A stretch of 8,981 nucleotides of DNA from Massilia sp. (lineage in GTDB: Bacteria > Pseudomonadota > Gammaproteobacteria > Burkholderiales > Burkholderiaceae_D), in contig JAQGNM010000600.1 of the NCBI GenBank assembly GCA_028291845.1, forward strand, positions 1 through 8,981, given 5' to 3'. The translations under genes and the position numbers were made by a program. The notes beneath the pieces are model-generated. The model did not search any database and was not told the origin of the DNA. It saw nothing but the letters and a program-made list of their open reading frames with translations. Below are positions 1-6,656 of the stretch, piece by piece (position 1 is the first letter of the stretch; every line of letters begins with the position of its first letter).

Positions 1-1
1 C

Positions 2-112
2 GCCGGCAAGAAGGCGCAAGCGATCACCACGCTCAAGGGCGTCGGCGGCAACGACGGTACGGCCGATCTGGCCCGTTACTGGATCATGGCCATCAACCAC
101 CCGATGAACTGA
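2..112 (+). CDS. 3' end of an unidentified protein (partial, C-terminal 36 residues)
   Basis: An open frame enters from the left edge and ends at TGA 110-112, giving 36 residues that finish ...ARYWIMAINHPMN. An intrinsic terminator follows within 30 nt, which supports this being a genuine gene end. I do not recognise the protein. The stretch KKAQAITTLKGVGGNDGTAD followed by an aromatic helix resembles the end of an alpha-helical, TPR-like repeat protein, but that is only an impression. The gene is separated from ribF by its terminator and by a new promoter, so it is probably not part of the ribF unit. The function cannot be assigned from this fragment. Confidence 0.6.
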   Translation, partial: AGKKAQAITTLKGVGGNDGTADLARYWIMAINHPMN

Positions 113-140
113 TCGGCGCCGGTTTGACCGGCTCCACATG

Positions 141-174
141 AAGCGCTGCCGGCCTCGCCCGCAGCGCTTTTTTT
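141..174 (+). terminator. Intrinsic terminator of the upstream gene
   Basis: A 9-bp perfect stem, AAGCGCTGC (141-149) with GCAGCGCTT (161-169), encloses an 11-nt loop and runs into seven T residues (168-174). It lies 28 nt after the TGA of the partial upstream gene. GC-rich stem plus U-tract is the classic rho-independent form. It should insulate ribF from upstream transcription. Confidence 0.85.
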
Positions 175-228
175 ATGACCATCACGACTCTTTTACTGCG
201 CAGAAAGCGCCCGCAGGGCAGATGGGGT

Positions 229-255
229 GTGAAAGCCGCAACTTGACCGTATAAT
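229..255 (+). promoter_or_regulatory. Probable sigma-70 promoter of ribF
   Basis: A perfect TATAAT -10 element lies at 250-255. The best -35 match is weak: GTGAAA at 229-234 (4 of 6 to TTGACA) with a short 15-bp spacer. The TTGACC at 243-248 is only 1 bp from the -10 and cannot be its -35. Transcription would start near 262, leaving a leader of about 92 nt before the ribF ATG. The position just after a terminator and ahead of a long co-directional gene run makes this the likely main promoter of the block. The start site itself is inferred. Confidence 0.5.
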
Positions 256-311
256 TCACTATTTGGCTTGCAGCCTCAGGCGCTCAACTGGCAATCGCAC
301 CGGCGTTGCGC

Positions 312-350
312 GGAAGGCAGCAAAAAGGCAGCACACATGGCGGCACACAT
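312..350 (+). repeat. Phased short direct repeats in the ribF leader
   Basis: The heptamer GGCRGCA occurs three times, at 316-322, 327-333 and 339-345, with periods of 11 and 12 nt. The 9-mer AAGGCAGCA is repeated exactly at 314-322 and 325-333. The 12-mer GGC(A/G)GCACACAT is tandemly repeated at 327-338 and 339-350 with one mismatch. The block ends 3 nt before the ribF ATG and carries two AAGG ribosome-binding-like cores. It may be a trace of local duplication or have a role in translation initiation; no known family is recognised. Confidence 0.55.
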
Positions 351-357
351 CACATGA
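322..357 (+). promoter_or_regulatory. Possible 6-codon leader ORF coupled to ribF
   Basis: ATG 337-339 opens a six-codon frame (MAAHIT) that stops at TGA 355-357. The stop overlaps the ribF start as ATGA (354-357), the usual arrangement for termination-reinitiation coupling. The mini-ORF has an AAGG core at 325-328, 8 nt before its ATG. The ribF ATG lacks a clear Shine-Dalgarno sequence at normal distance. I infer that ribosomes may load at the mini-ORF and reinitiate at ribF. In GC-rich DNA such a short frame can arise by chance, so this is a hypothesis. Confidence 0.3.
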
Positions 358-1325
358 AGGTATTCCGGGGACTCCCCAACGACCGCGCGCGCGCGCCGTG
401 CGCCCTCACGATCGGCAATTTCGACGGTGTCCACCGCGGGCACCAGGCATTGCTCGCGCGCGTGCGCGCCGCCGCCACGCAACTGGGTGTCGAGGCGGCC
501 GTGATGACCTTCGAGCCGCATCCACGCGAATTTTTCGCCGCGCGCTCGGGCGACCTGTCACGCGCGCCGACCCGCATCGCCAACCTGCGCGACAAGCTGG
601 GTTCGCTGGCAGCGGCCGGCACCGACCGCGTCATCGTCGAGCATTTCAATGCCCAGTTCGCCGCCATGCCGCCCGAGGAATTTACCTCGCGTGTGCTGGT
701 CGAGGGTTTGCATGTGAAATGGCTGATGGTCGGCGACGATTTCTGCTACGGCGCCCGGCGCGCCGGCACCGTCGCCATGCTCAAGGAAGCCGGACAGCGG
801 CACGGCTTTCATGTCGAAACCTTGCCGACCGTGACGCACGGCGAGCGCCGCATCTCGTCGTCGGCGGTGCGCGAGGCGCTCGCTGCCGGTGATTTTGTGC
901 AAGCGAAGCAACTGCTCGGCCATGATTACGCCATGTCCGGCCACGTCATCCACGGCCAGAAACTGGGCCGCACCCTGGGCTTTCCGACGCTGAACCTGCG
1001 GGTGGCGCACCGCGCCGCCCTGTCCGGCATTTTCATCGTGCGCGTGCATGGCTTGGGGCCGGCTCCGCTGGCGGCGGTCGCCAGCATCGGCGTGCGCCCC
1101 ACGGTCGACGATTCGGGACGCGTGCTGCTGGAAGTGCACGTGTTCGATTACTCCGGCGATTGCTACGGCAAGCTGGTGCAGGTCGAGTTCCTCGAGAAAA
1201 TCCGCGACGAAGAAAAATATACCGACCTGGCGACCCTGACGGCCGCCATCAACGGCGACGCCGTGCGCGCCCGCGACTGGTTCGCCAGCCGCGCCGGCGC
1301 CCTCACGGCCACCGACCGAATTTGA
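354..1325 (+). CDS. ribF: Bifunctional riboflavin kinase / FAD synthetase RibF
   Basis: RibF phosphorylates riboflavin to FMN and then adenylylates FMN to FAD in the cytoplasm. The protein has 323 residues, close to the usual 310-330. The N-terminal nucleotidyltransferase domain shows GNFDGVHRGH (21-30, with H27 and H30 of the HxGH type), FEPHPREFF (from 53), VGDDFCYG and the ISSSAVR motif (167-173). The C-terminal kinase domain shows GHVIHGQKLGRTLGFPTLN (196-214), SIGVRPT and LEVHVFDY, with the presumed catalytic Glu at 260. The start chosen is ATG 354 (MKVFRGLP), where family members normally begin. An in-frame TTG at 306 would add 16 residues without homology. No strong Shine-Dalgarno sequence precedes 354; a tiny upstream frame ends across it. 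It is first in a co-directional run leading to ileS. Assignment is secure. Confidence 0.97.
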   Translation: MKVFRGLPNDRARAPCALTIGNFDGVHRGHQALLARVRAAATQLGVEAAVMTFEPHPREFFAARSGDLSRAPTRIANLRDKLGSLAAAGTDRVIVEHFNAQFAAMPPEEFTSRVLVEGLHVKWLMVGDDFCYGARRAGTVAMLKEAGQRHGFHVETLPTVTHGERRISSSAVREALAAGDFVQAKQLLGHDYAMSGHVIHGQKLGRTLGFPTLNLRVAHRAALSGIFIVRVHGLGPAPLAAVASIGVRPTVDDSGRVLLEVHVFDYSGDCYGKLVQVEFLEKIRDEEKYTDLATLTAAINGDAVRARDWFASRAGALTATDRI

Positions 1326-1326
1326 C

Positions 1327-1372
1327 GCTGGCCAGCGTGTAGCCCGCGCGCCCGTCCGGGCGCGCAGCCAGC
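1327..1372 (+). other. Strong hairpin between ribF and ileS
   Basis: The 79-nt gap holds a perfect 8-bp all-GC stem, GCGCGCCC (1346-1353) with GGGCGCGC (1358-1365), around a GTCC loop. A second outer pairing is possible between GCTGGC (1327-1332) and GCCAGC (1367-1372). There is no T-tract behind it, so it does not look like an intrinsic terminator. It could stabilise or delimit the processed ribF and ileS messages, or attenuate readthrough. That role is inference. Confidence 0.5.
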
Positions 1373-1404
1373 AGTCCCGACAGATTTAACTTGTAAAGAA
1401 ACCC

Positions 1405-4314
1405 ATGTCCGATACCAAACCGTCGAATCCCAAATCCGCCCCTCCTCAGCCGGGTGCTCCGAAGGCAGCCAGGAAGCCGGAGAGCAAATACCCGGTCAAC
1501 ATGACCGACACCAGCTTCCCCATGCGCGGCGACCTCGCCAAGCGCGAGCCGGGCTGGGTCAAACAGTGGCAAGACAAAAAACTCTACGAGCGCGTGCGCA
1601 AGGCCAGTGCCGGGCGGCCGAAATTCATCCTGCACGACGGCCCGCCATACGCCAACGGCGACATCCACCTCGGTCACGCGGTGAACAAAATTTTGAAGGA
1701 CATGATCGTCAAGGCGCGCACCCTGGCCGGTTTCGACGCGCCCTACGTGCCGGGCTGGGACTGCCACGGCATGCCGATCGAGATCCAGATCGAAAAACTG
1801 TACGGCAAAAACCTGCCGACCGCCGAAGTGTTGACCAAGGCGCGCGCTTACGCGCTCGAACAGATCGACAAGCAGCGTGCCGGCTTCATCCGCCTGGGCG
1901 TACTCGGTGAATGGGACAATCCCTACATGACCATGGCCTTCGGTAACGAGGCCGACGAACTGCGCGCGCTCGGCACCTTGCTCGACAAGGGCTACGTGTA
2001 CCGCGGCTTAAAGCCGGTCAACTGGTGCTTCGATTGCGCCTCGGCGCTGGCCGAGGCGGAAGTCGAATACGAAAACAAGAAGGACCCGGCGATCGACGTC
2101 GGCTTCCCGTTCGCCCAGCCGGAAAAACTGGCAGCCGCGTTCGGCCTGCCTGCGCTGCCGCCCGGCGACGGTTTTGTCGTCATCTGGACCACCACGCCAT
2201 GGACCATCCCGTCGAACCAGGCCTTGAATGCCAACGGCGAAGTGACGTACGCGCTGGTGCAGTCCGAGCGCGACGGCAAGCCGCTGCTGTTGATCCTGGC
2301 GGCCGATCTGGTCGAAGCGTGCCTGGCCCGCTACAAGCTAGAAGGCAAAGTCATCGCCACCTGCCCGGGCACCGCGCTGGAGGGCATCAGCTTCCACCAT
2401 CCGTTGTACCAGGCCGACCCGTTTTATGACCGCCTGTCGCCGATGTACCTGGCCGACTACGTCACCACCGAAAGCGGCACCGGCGTGGTCCACTCGGCGC
2501 CGGCCTACGGCCTCGAGGACTTCGTCTCCTGCAAGGCGCACGGCATGAAAGACGACGAGATCCTGACCCCGGTGATGGGCGACGGCCGCTTTGCCCCGTC
2601 GCTGCCGCTGTTCGCCGGCATGACCATCTGGGAAGCCTCCAAGCCGATCTGCGCCGCCCTGCGCGAGGCCGGCGCGCTGTTCGAACTCAAAATGTTCGTC
2701 CACAGCTACATGCACTGCTGGCGCCATAAAACCCCGATCATCTACCGCGCCACCTCGCAGTGGTTCGCCGGCATGGACGTCATCCCCAAGGACGGCGGCG
2801 CCACCCTGCGCGCCACCGCCTTGCAAGGCATCGAGAACACCGCCTTCTTCCCCGATTGGGGCCAGGCGCGTCTACACGGCATGATCGCCAACCGTCCCGA
2901 CTGGACCTTGTCGCGCCAGCGCCAGTGGGGCGTGCCGATGGCCTTCTTCCTGCACAGGGAAACCGGCCAGCTGCACCCTGACACCCCGGCCCTGATCGAA
3001 AAAGTGGCCAAGCTGTTCGAAGAAAGAGGCATCGACGCCTGGCAGAGTCTGCAACCGGAAGATGTCGGCGTCGACGGCGCGCTGTACGTCAAGAACAAGG
3101 ACACCCTCGACGTCTGGTTCGACTCGGGCGCCACCCACCAGACGGTGCTGCGCGGCTCGCACAAGAACGAGCTGGCATTCCCGGCCGACCTGTACCTGGA
3201 AGGATCGGACCAGCACCGCGGCTGGTTTCATTCGTCCCTGTTGACCTCGTCGATGTTGAACGGTACCCCGCCGTACAAGGCGCTGCTGACGCACGGCTTC
3301 ACGGTCGACGCCGAAGGCAAGAAGATGTCCAAGTCGCTGGGCAACACCCTGGCGCCGCAAAAAATCTCCGATACCCTCGGCGCCGATATCCTGCGCCTGT
3401 GGGTGGCCTCGACCGACTACAGCGGCGAACTGTCGATCTCCGACGAGATCCTCAAACGCGTGACGGAATCCTACCGCCGCATCCGCAACACCCTGCGCTT
3501 TTTACTCGCCAATACCTCCGACTTCGACCCGGCCGCCAACGCCGTGCCGACCGCCGAGATGCTCGAGATCGACCGCTACGCGGTGGCCGCCATGGCCGCG
3601 CTGCAAAGCGACATCCTGGCGCACTACGAGCGCTACGAATTCCATCCGGTGATCGCGCGCCTGCAGAACTACTGCTCGGAAGACCTGGGCGGCTTTTACC
3701 GGGACATCCTGAAGGACCGTCTGGACACGACCGCACCCGATTCGCAGGCGCGCCGCTCGGCGCAAACGGCGCTGTGGCACATCGCCCAGAGCCTGCTGCG
3801 GGTGATGGCCCCGACCTTGACATTCACCGCCGAGGAGGCCTGGCAGTCGTTCGCCACGCCGCAAGCCTACGCCGCCAGCGACGAGACGATTTTCACGCAG
3901 ACCTACTGGGAACTGCCGGCGGTCGCCGACGGCGCAGCGCTGCTCGACAAATACGCCGCCGTGCGCGCGGTGCGTGCCGACGTCACCAAGCAGCTCGAGG
4001 AACTGCGCGGCTCGGGCGCCATCGGCTCGTCCCTGCAGGCGGAGATCACGATCAAGGCCGCGCTTGAGAAATACCAGCTGCTGTCGAGTTTCGACGACGA
4101 GCTGCGCTTTGTGTTCATCACCTCGCAGGCCAAAGTCGAGCAAGTGCCCGCTGTCGAAGACGAAGCTGTGGTGGTGGCCGCTTCGAGCGCCCAGAAGTGC
4201 GAGCGCTGCTGGCATTACCGGGCCGACGTCGGCGCCCACGCCGACCATCCAGGTCTCTGCCAGCGCTGCTACAGCAACCTGTTCGGCGCCGGCGAGACCC
4301 GCCGCTTCGCCTGA
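1405..4314 (+). CDS. ileS: Isoleucine--tRNA ligase
   Basis: IleS charges tRNA-Ile with isoleucine in the cytoplasm and hydrolyses mischarged Val-tRNA-Ile. At 969 residues it is slightly longer than the E. coli enzyme (938). The class I signature HLGH is at 88-91 (PPYANGDIHLGH) and KMSKS at 640-644. VPGWDCHGMPIE follows the first signature. The CP1 editing domain shows WTTTPWTIPSN (T262-T264) and GTGVVHSAPAYGLEDF (358-373, with D372 as the likely editing Asp). The C-terminal zinc ribbon is intact, with C932/C935 and C952/C955. The first 28 or so residues are a Pro/Lys/Ala-rich low-complexity tail before the conserved FPMRGDLAKREP, which accounts for most of the extra length. The start at 1405 has only a weak purine-rich AAAGAAA upstream; ATG 1501 is a less likely alternative. 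It sits 79 nt after ribF and 57 nt before lspA. Confidence 0.97.
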   Translation: MSDTKPSNPKSAPPQPGAPKAARKPESKYPVNMTDTSFPMRGDLAKREPGWVKQWQDKKLYERVRKASAGRPKFILHDGPPYANGDIHLGHAVNKILKDMIVKARTLAGFDAPYVPGWDCHGMPIEIQIEKLYGKNLPTAEVLTKARAYALEQIDKQRAGFIRLGVLGEWDNPYMTMAFGNEADELRALGTLLDKGYVYRGLKPVNWCFDCASALAEAEVEYENKKDPAIDVGFPFAQPEKLAAAFGLPALPPGDGFVVIWTTTPWTIPSNQALNANGEVTYALVQSERDGKPLLLILAADLVEACLARYKLEGKVIATCPGTALEGISFHHPLYQADPFYDRLSPMYLADYVTTESGTGVVHSAPAYGLEDFVSCKAHGMKDDEILTPVMGDGRFAPSLPLFAGMTIWEASKPICAALREAGALFELKMFVHSYMHCWRHKTPIIYRATSQWFAGMDVIPKDGGATLRATALQGIENTAFFPDWGQARLHGMIANRPDWTLSRQRQWGVPMAFFLHRETGQLHPDTPALIEKVAKLFEERGIDAWQSLQPEDVGVDGALYVKNKDTLDVWFDSGATHQTVLRGSHKNELAFPADLYLEGSDQHRGWFHSSLLTSSMLNGTPPYKALLTHGFTVDAEGKKMSKSLGNTLAPQKISDTLGADILRLWVASTDYSGELSISDEILKRVTESYRRIRNTLRFLLANTSDFDPAANAVPTAEMLEIDRYAVAAMAALQSDILAHYERYEFHPVIARLQNYCSEDLGGFYRDILKDRLDTTAPDSQARRSAQTALWHIAQSLLRVMAPTLTFTAEEAWQSFATPQAYAASDETIFTQTYWELPAVADGAALLDKYAAVRAVRADVTKQLEELRGSGAIGSSLQAEITIKAALEKYQLLSSFDDELRFVFITSQAKVEQVPAVEDEAVVVAASSAQKCERCWHYRADVGAHADHPGLCQRCYSNLFGAGETRRFA

Positions 4315-4371
4315 CCGAATAATCGATCAACCCCCGCCCGATAAACCGCCAACCCGACCACCCGAGCACCC

Positions 4372-4887
4372 ATGGCCACTAAAAAAACAACGACCTTCTC
4401 GACCTCCAAGAACCGCGGCTCCTTGATGCCATGGCTGGGTATCGCCTTCATCGTCATCCTGTTCGATCAGCTGTCGAAGATCGCCATCACCAAGATGTTC
4501 GTGCTGGGCCAGGAAAAAGCCATCACCTCGTTCTTCAACCTGGTGTTGGCCTACAACCGCGGCGCCGCCTTCAGTTTTCTGTCCGACCAGGGCGGCTGGC
4601 AGCGCTACTTTTTCACGGCGATCGGCGTGGTGGCGGTGGTGTTCATCATTTATTTGCTGCGCAAGCATGCCGGCCAGCGCCTGTTCTGCTGGGCGCTGGC
4701 GCTGGTGATGGGCGGCGCCATCGGCAACGTCATCGACCGCCTGCTGTACGGCCACGTGATCGACTTCCTCGACTTTCACCTGGCCTCGGTCGGCCACTTC
4801 CCGGCCTTTAATATCGCCGACAGCGCCATCACGGTCGGCGCGATCTTGTTCATTTACGACGAGCTGCGCCGGGTCGGCAAAAACTGA
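4372..4887 (+). CDS. lspA: Lipoprotein signal peptidase (signal peptidase II)
   Basis: LspA is an inner-membrane aspartyl protease that removes the signal peptide of prolipoproteins after diacylglyceryl transfer to the lipobox Cys. The protein has 171 residues (E. coli 164). About four hydrophobic segments are visible, near residues 20-38, 80-96, 104-121 and 151-165. The catalytic Asp pair is D131 in GHVIDFLDF and D150 in FNIADSAIT, 19 residues apart, matching the D124/D143 spacing I recall for the Pseudomonas enzyme. The AYNRGAAFSFLS and GGAIGNVIDR blocks are also present. A Lys/Thr/Ser-rich 18-residue N-terminal tail precedes the first membrane segment. The Shine-Dalgarno is weak (GAG at 4364-4366). 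The ileS-lspA neighbourhood is classic. A lipoprotein gene, a likely substrate, ends the same run. Confidence 0.97.
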   Translation: MATKKTTTFSTSKNRGSLMPWLGIAFIVILFDQLSKIAITKMFVLGQEKAITSFFNLVLAYNRGAAFSFLSDQGGWQRYFFTAIGVVAVVFIIYLLRKHAGQRLFCWALALVMGGAIGNVIDRLLYGHVIDFLDFHLASVGHFPAFNIADSAITVGAILFIYDELRRVGKN

Positions 4888-4910
4888 ACACTGCCTGAGC
4901 ACACTGTCAA

Positions 4911-4917
4911 AAGGAGG
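4911..4917 (+). promoter_or_regulatory. Strong ribosome binding site of coaBC
   Basis: AAGGAGG lies 4 nt before ATG 4922, a near-full match to the anti-Shine-Dalgarno sequence. It fixes the coaBC start and contrasts with the weak sites ahead of ribF, ileS and lspA. This suggests coaBC loads ribosomes independently of its upstream neighbours. Confidence 0.8.
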
Positions 4918-4921
4918 CTGC

Positions 4922-6139
4922 ATGGATTTACAAGGCAAAAAGATCGTTCTCGGCCTGACCGGCGGCGTTGCCTGCTACAAGGCGGCCGAGCTGTGCCGCT
5001 CGCTGGTCAAGCAGGGCGCCAGCGTGCAGGTGGTGATGACCGAGGCGGCCACCCACTTCATCGGCGCCGTTACCATGCAGGCCTTATCAGGCCATACCGT
5101 TTATACCGATCAGTGGGACCCGCGGGTCGACAACAACATGGCCCACATCGATCTCACGCGCGACGCCGACGCCATCCTGATCGCGCCCTGCTCGACCGAT
5201 TTCCTGAGAAAACTGGCGCACGGCGCCTGCGACGACCTGCTGTCGACATTGTGCGTGGCGCGCCCGCGCCGGCTGCCTTTGCATATCGCTCCGGCGATGA
5301 ACGTCGAAATGTGGGAGAACCCGGCGACGCAGCGCAACGTCGCCCAGCTGCGCCAGGACGGCGTGTCGATCTTCGGTCCGGCCGCCGGCGCCCAGGCCTG
5401 CGGCGAAACCGGCTTTGGACGCATGCTCGAAGCAGAGGAACTGCTCGACGAACTGGTGGCGGCGTTTCAGCCAAAGTCCCTGGCCGGCAAGCGGGTCCTG
5501 ATCACCGCCGGCCCCACGTTCGAGCCGATCGACCCGGTGCGCGGCATCACCAATCTGTCGTCCGGCAAAATGGGCTACGCGGTGGCGCGCGCGGCACGTG
5601 AAGCGGGCGCCGAGGTGGTGCTGGTATCGGGCCCCACCGCGCTCGCCGCGCCGCATGGCGTGCGCCGCATCGACGTGCAAAGCGCCCAGCAAATGCACGA
5701 CGCCGTCATGGCCCATGTGCACGGCCAGCACGTCTTCATCGGCGTCGCGGCAGTGGCGGACTGGCGGGTGGTCAACGCCAGCGCGCAAAAAATGAAAAAA
5801 ACCGCGGACGCCATCCCGCAGCTGGAATTTGCCCAGAACGTCGACATCCTGGCGGCGGTGGCGGCCACCACCTCGCTGTCGGGCTGGCCGTACTGCGTCG
5901 GCTTTGCGGCCGAATCGGAAAACCTGATCGAGTTCGGCGCCGTCAAGCGCGAAAGAAAAGGCATACCTTTGCTCGTGGGCAATATCGGTCCACAAACCTT
6001 CGGGCAGGATGACAACAGCGTGATCCTGTTCGACGAAGCCGGCCACACCGTGCTGCCGCGCGCCGACAAGCTGACCCTGGCGCGCCAGCTGATTTCCGAG
6101 ATCGCCAAGCGCATCGACGAGCGCTCCCTGCTTACATGA
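4922..6139 (+). CDS. coaBC: Bifunctional phosphopantothenoylcysteine decarboxylase / phosphopantothenate--cysteine ligase CoaBC
   Basis: CoaB ligates cysteine to 4'-phosphopantothenate using CTP, and CoaC decarboxylates the product to 4'-phosphopantetheine using FMN, on the pathway to coenzyme A. At 405 residues it is almost identical in length to E. coli CoaBC (406). The CoaC half opens with GLTGGVACYKAAEL and has H75 (NNMAHIDL), PAMNVEMW with N127, and C160 in ACGETGFGRM, the expected active-site His, Asn and Cys. The CoaB half starts near residue 190 with GKRVLITAGPTFEPIDPVRG and continues with TNLSSGKMGYA, AVADWR, the basic KMKK (290-293) and KGIPLLVGN. Its stop overlaps the dut start by 4 nt. 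Its FMN comes from RibF, encoded upstream. All key residues are intact. Confidence 0.97.
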   Translation: MDLQGKKIVLGLTGGVACYKAAELCRSLVKQGASVQVVMTEAATHFIGAVTMQALSGHTVYTDQWDPRVDNNMAHIDLTRDADAILIAPCSTDFLRKLAHGACDDLLSTLCVARPRRLPLHIAPAMNVEMWENPATQRNVAQLRQDGVSIFGPAAGAQACGETGFGRMLEAEELLDELVAAFQPKSLAGKRVLITAGPTFEPIDPVRGITNLSSGKMGYAVARAAREAGAEVVLVSGPTALAAPHGVRRIDVQSAQQMHDAVMAHVHGQHVFIGVAAVADWRVVNASAQKMKKTADAIPQLEFAQNVDILAAVAATTSLSGWPYCVGFAAESENLIEFGAVKRERKGIPLLVGNIGPQTFGQDDNSVILFDEAGHTVLPRADKLTLARQLISEIAKRIDERSLLT

Positions 6140-6612
6140 TGACTGAACCACGCATGAAAAATATCCAGATCAAGATTCTCGACCCGCGCATGAAGGACAT
6201 GCTGCCGGCCTACGCCACCCCGGGCAGCGCGGGCCTGGACCTGCGCGCCTGCATCGACGAGCCGATCGTCATCGAAGCCGGCGCCACCGTGCTCATTCCC
6301 ACCGGCCTGGCGATCCACGTGGCCGATCCCGGCTACTGCGCGATGATTCTGCCAAGAAGCGGCATGGGCCACAAGAACGGCATTGTGCTGGGGAATCTGG
6401 TAGGCTTGATCGATTCCGATTACCAGGGCCAGCTGATGGTCTCGACCTGGAACCGCGGCCAGCAGGCGTTCACCTTGCAGCCGATGGAACGCCTCGCACA
6501 GTTGATCGTCGTGCCGGTGCTGCAGGTTGGTTTCAACGTCGTCGACGAATTCGACTCGGAACAGCAAAGCGAACGCGGTGCTGGTGGCTTCGGCAGCACC
6601 GGCCAACGATAA
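6136..6612 (+). CDS. dut: dUTP diphosphatase (dUTPase)
   Basis: Dut hydrolyses dUTP to dUMP and pyrophosphate, supplying the dTMP precursor and keeping uracil out of DNA; the family acts as a cytosolic homotrimer. From the first ATG it is 158 residues. All five dUTPase motifs are present: PGSAGLDLRA (I), PRSGMGHKNG from 73 (II), GLIDSDYQG with D93 and Y96 (III), ERLAQLIVVPV (IV) and RGAGGFGSTG at 147-156 (V). The start is uncertain. ATG 6136 overlaps the coaBC stop as ATGA and fits translational coupling. ATG 6154 (MKNIQIKILD) is where family members usually begin and gives 152 residues. Neither has a good Shine-Dalgarno sequence. The stop TAA (6610-6612) lies within a short tandem repeat. 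The function is secure. Confidence 0.96.
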   Translation: MMTEPRMKNIQIKILDPRMKDMLPAYATPGSAGLDLRACIDEPIVIEAGATVLIPTGLAIHVADPGYCAMILPRSGMGHKNGIVLGNLVGLIDSDYQGQLMVSTWNRGQQAFTLQPMERLAQLIVVPVLQVGFNVVDEFDSEQQSERGAGGFGSTGQR

Positions 6613-6642
6613 CAAGCAATAGCCAACAATAACCAACAATAA
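6603..6642 (+). repeat. 10-bp tandem repeat across the dut stop codon
   Basis: Four consecutive 10-mers run CCAACGATAA (6603-6612), CAAGCAATAG (6613-6622), CCAACAATAA (6623-6632) and CCAACAATAA (6633-6642). The last two are identical, the first differs at one base and the second at three. The first unit contains the last codons and TAA of dut. The tract is markedly AT-richer than its surroundings and ends just before the ribosome binding site of the next gene. The period is close to one helical turn. It may come from slippage and could act as an unstructured translation enhancer; no known element is recognised. Confidence 0.7.
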
Positions 6643-6645
6643 AAC

Positions 6646-6650
6646 GGAGA
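6646..6650 (+). promoter_or_regulatory. Ribosome binding site of the M48-like lipoprotein
   Basis: GGAGA lies 6 nt before ATG 6657 and supports this start, which also gives a complete lipoprotein signal peptide. Confidence 0.7.
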
Positions 6651-6656
6651 TCACCC

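Noticed and set aside
243..255. TTGACC plus TATAAT as a paired -35/-10
   Set aside because: The two hexamers are separated by only 1 bp; a functional spacer is about 17 bp.
175..353. FMN riboswitch ahead of a flavin gene
   Set aside because: The conserved AGGGGC-type junction elements and the multi-helix layout of the FMN aptamer are absent, and the leader of about 92 nt is too short for aptamer plus expression platform.
263..892. Plus-strand open frame of 209 codons overlapping ribF
   Set aside because: It is out of frame with ribF, begins at a TTG, is Arg-rich and shows no domain; it is a shadow frame.
1326..1404. T-box leader or intrinsic terminator before ileS
   Set aside because: The gap is only 79 nt with no T-box sequence or antiterminator pair. 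T-boxes are mainly a Gram-positive device. The hairpin lacks a T-tract.
5087..6151. Long minus-strand open frame (354 codons) opposite coaBC
   Set aside because: It lies fully antisense to a secure gene. Its Arg/His/Gly/Ala-rich composition with no recognisable domain is typical of shadow frames in GC-rich DNA.
6603..6642. CRISPR-like or IS terminal repeats from the short tandem units
   Set aside because: The units are 10 bp, contiguous and without spacers. There are no cas genes, transposase or inverted ends nearby.
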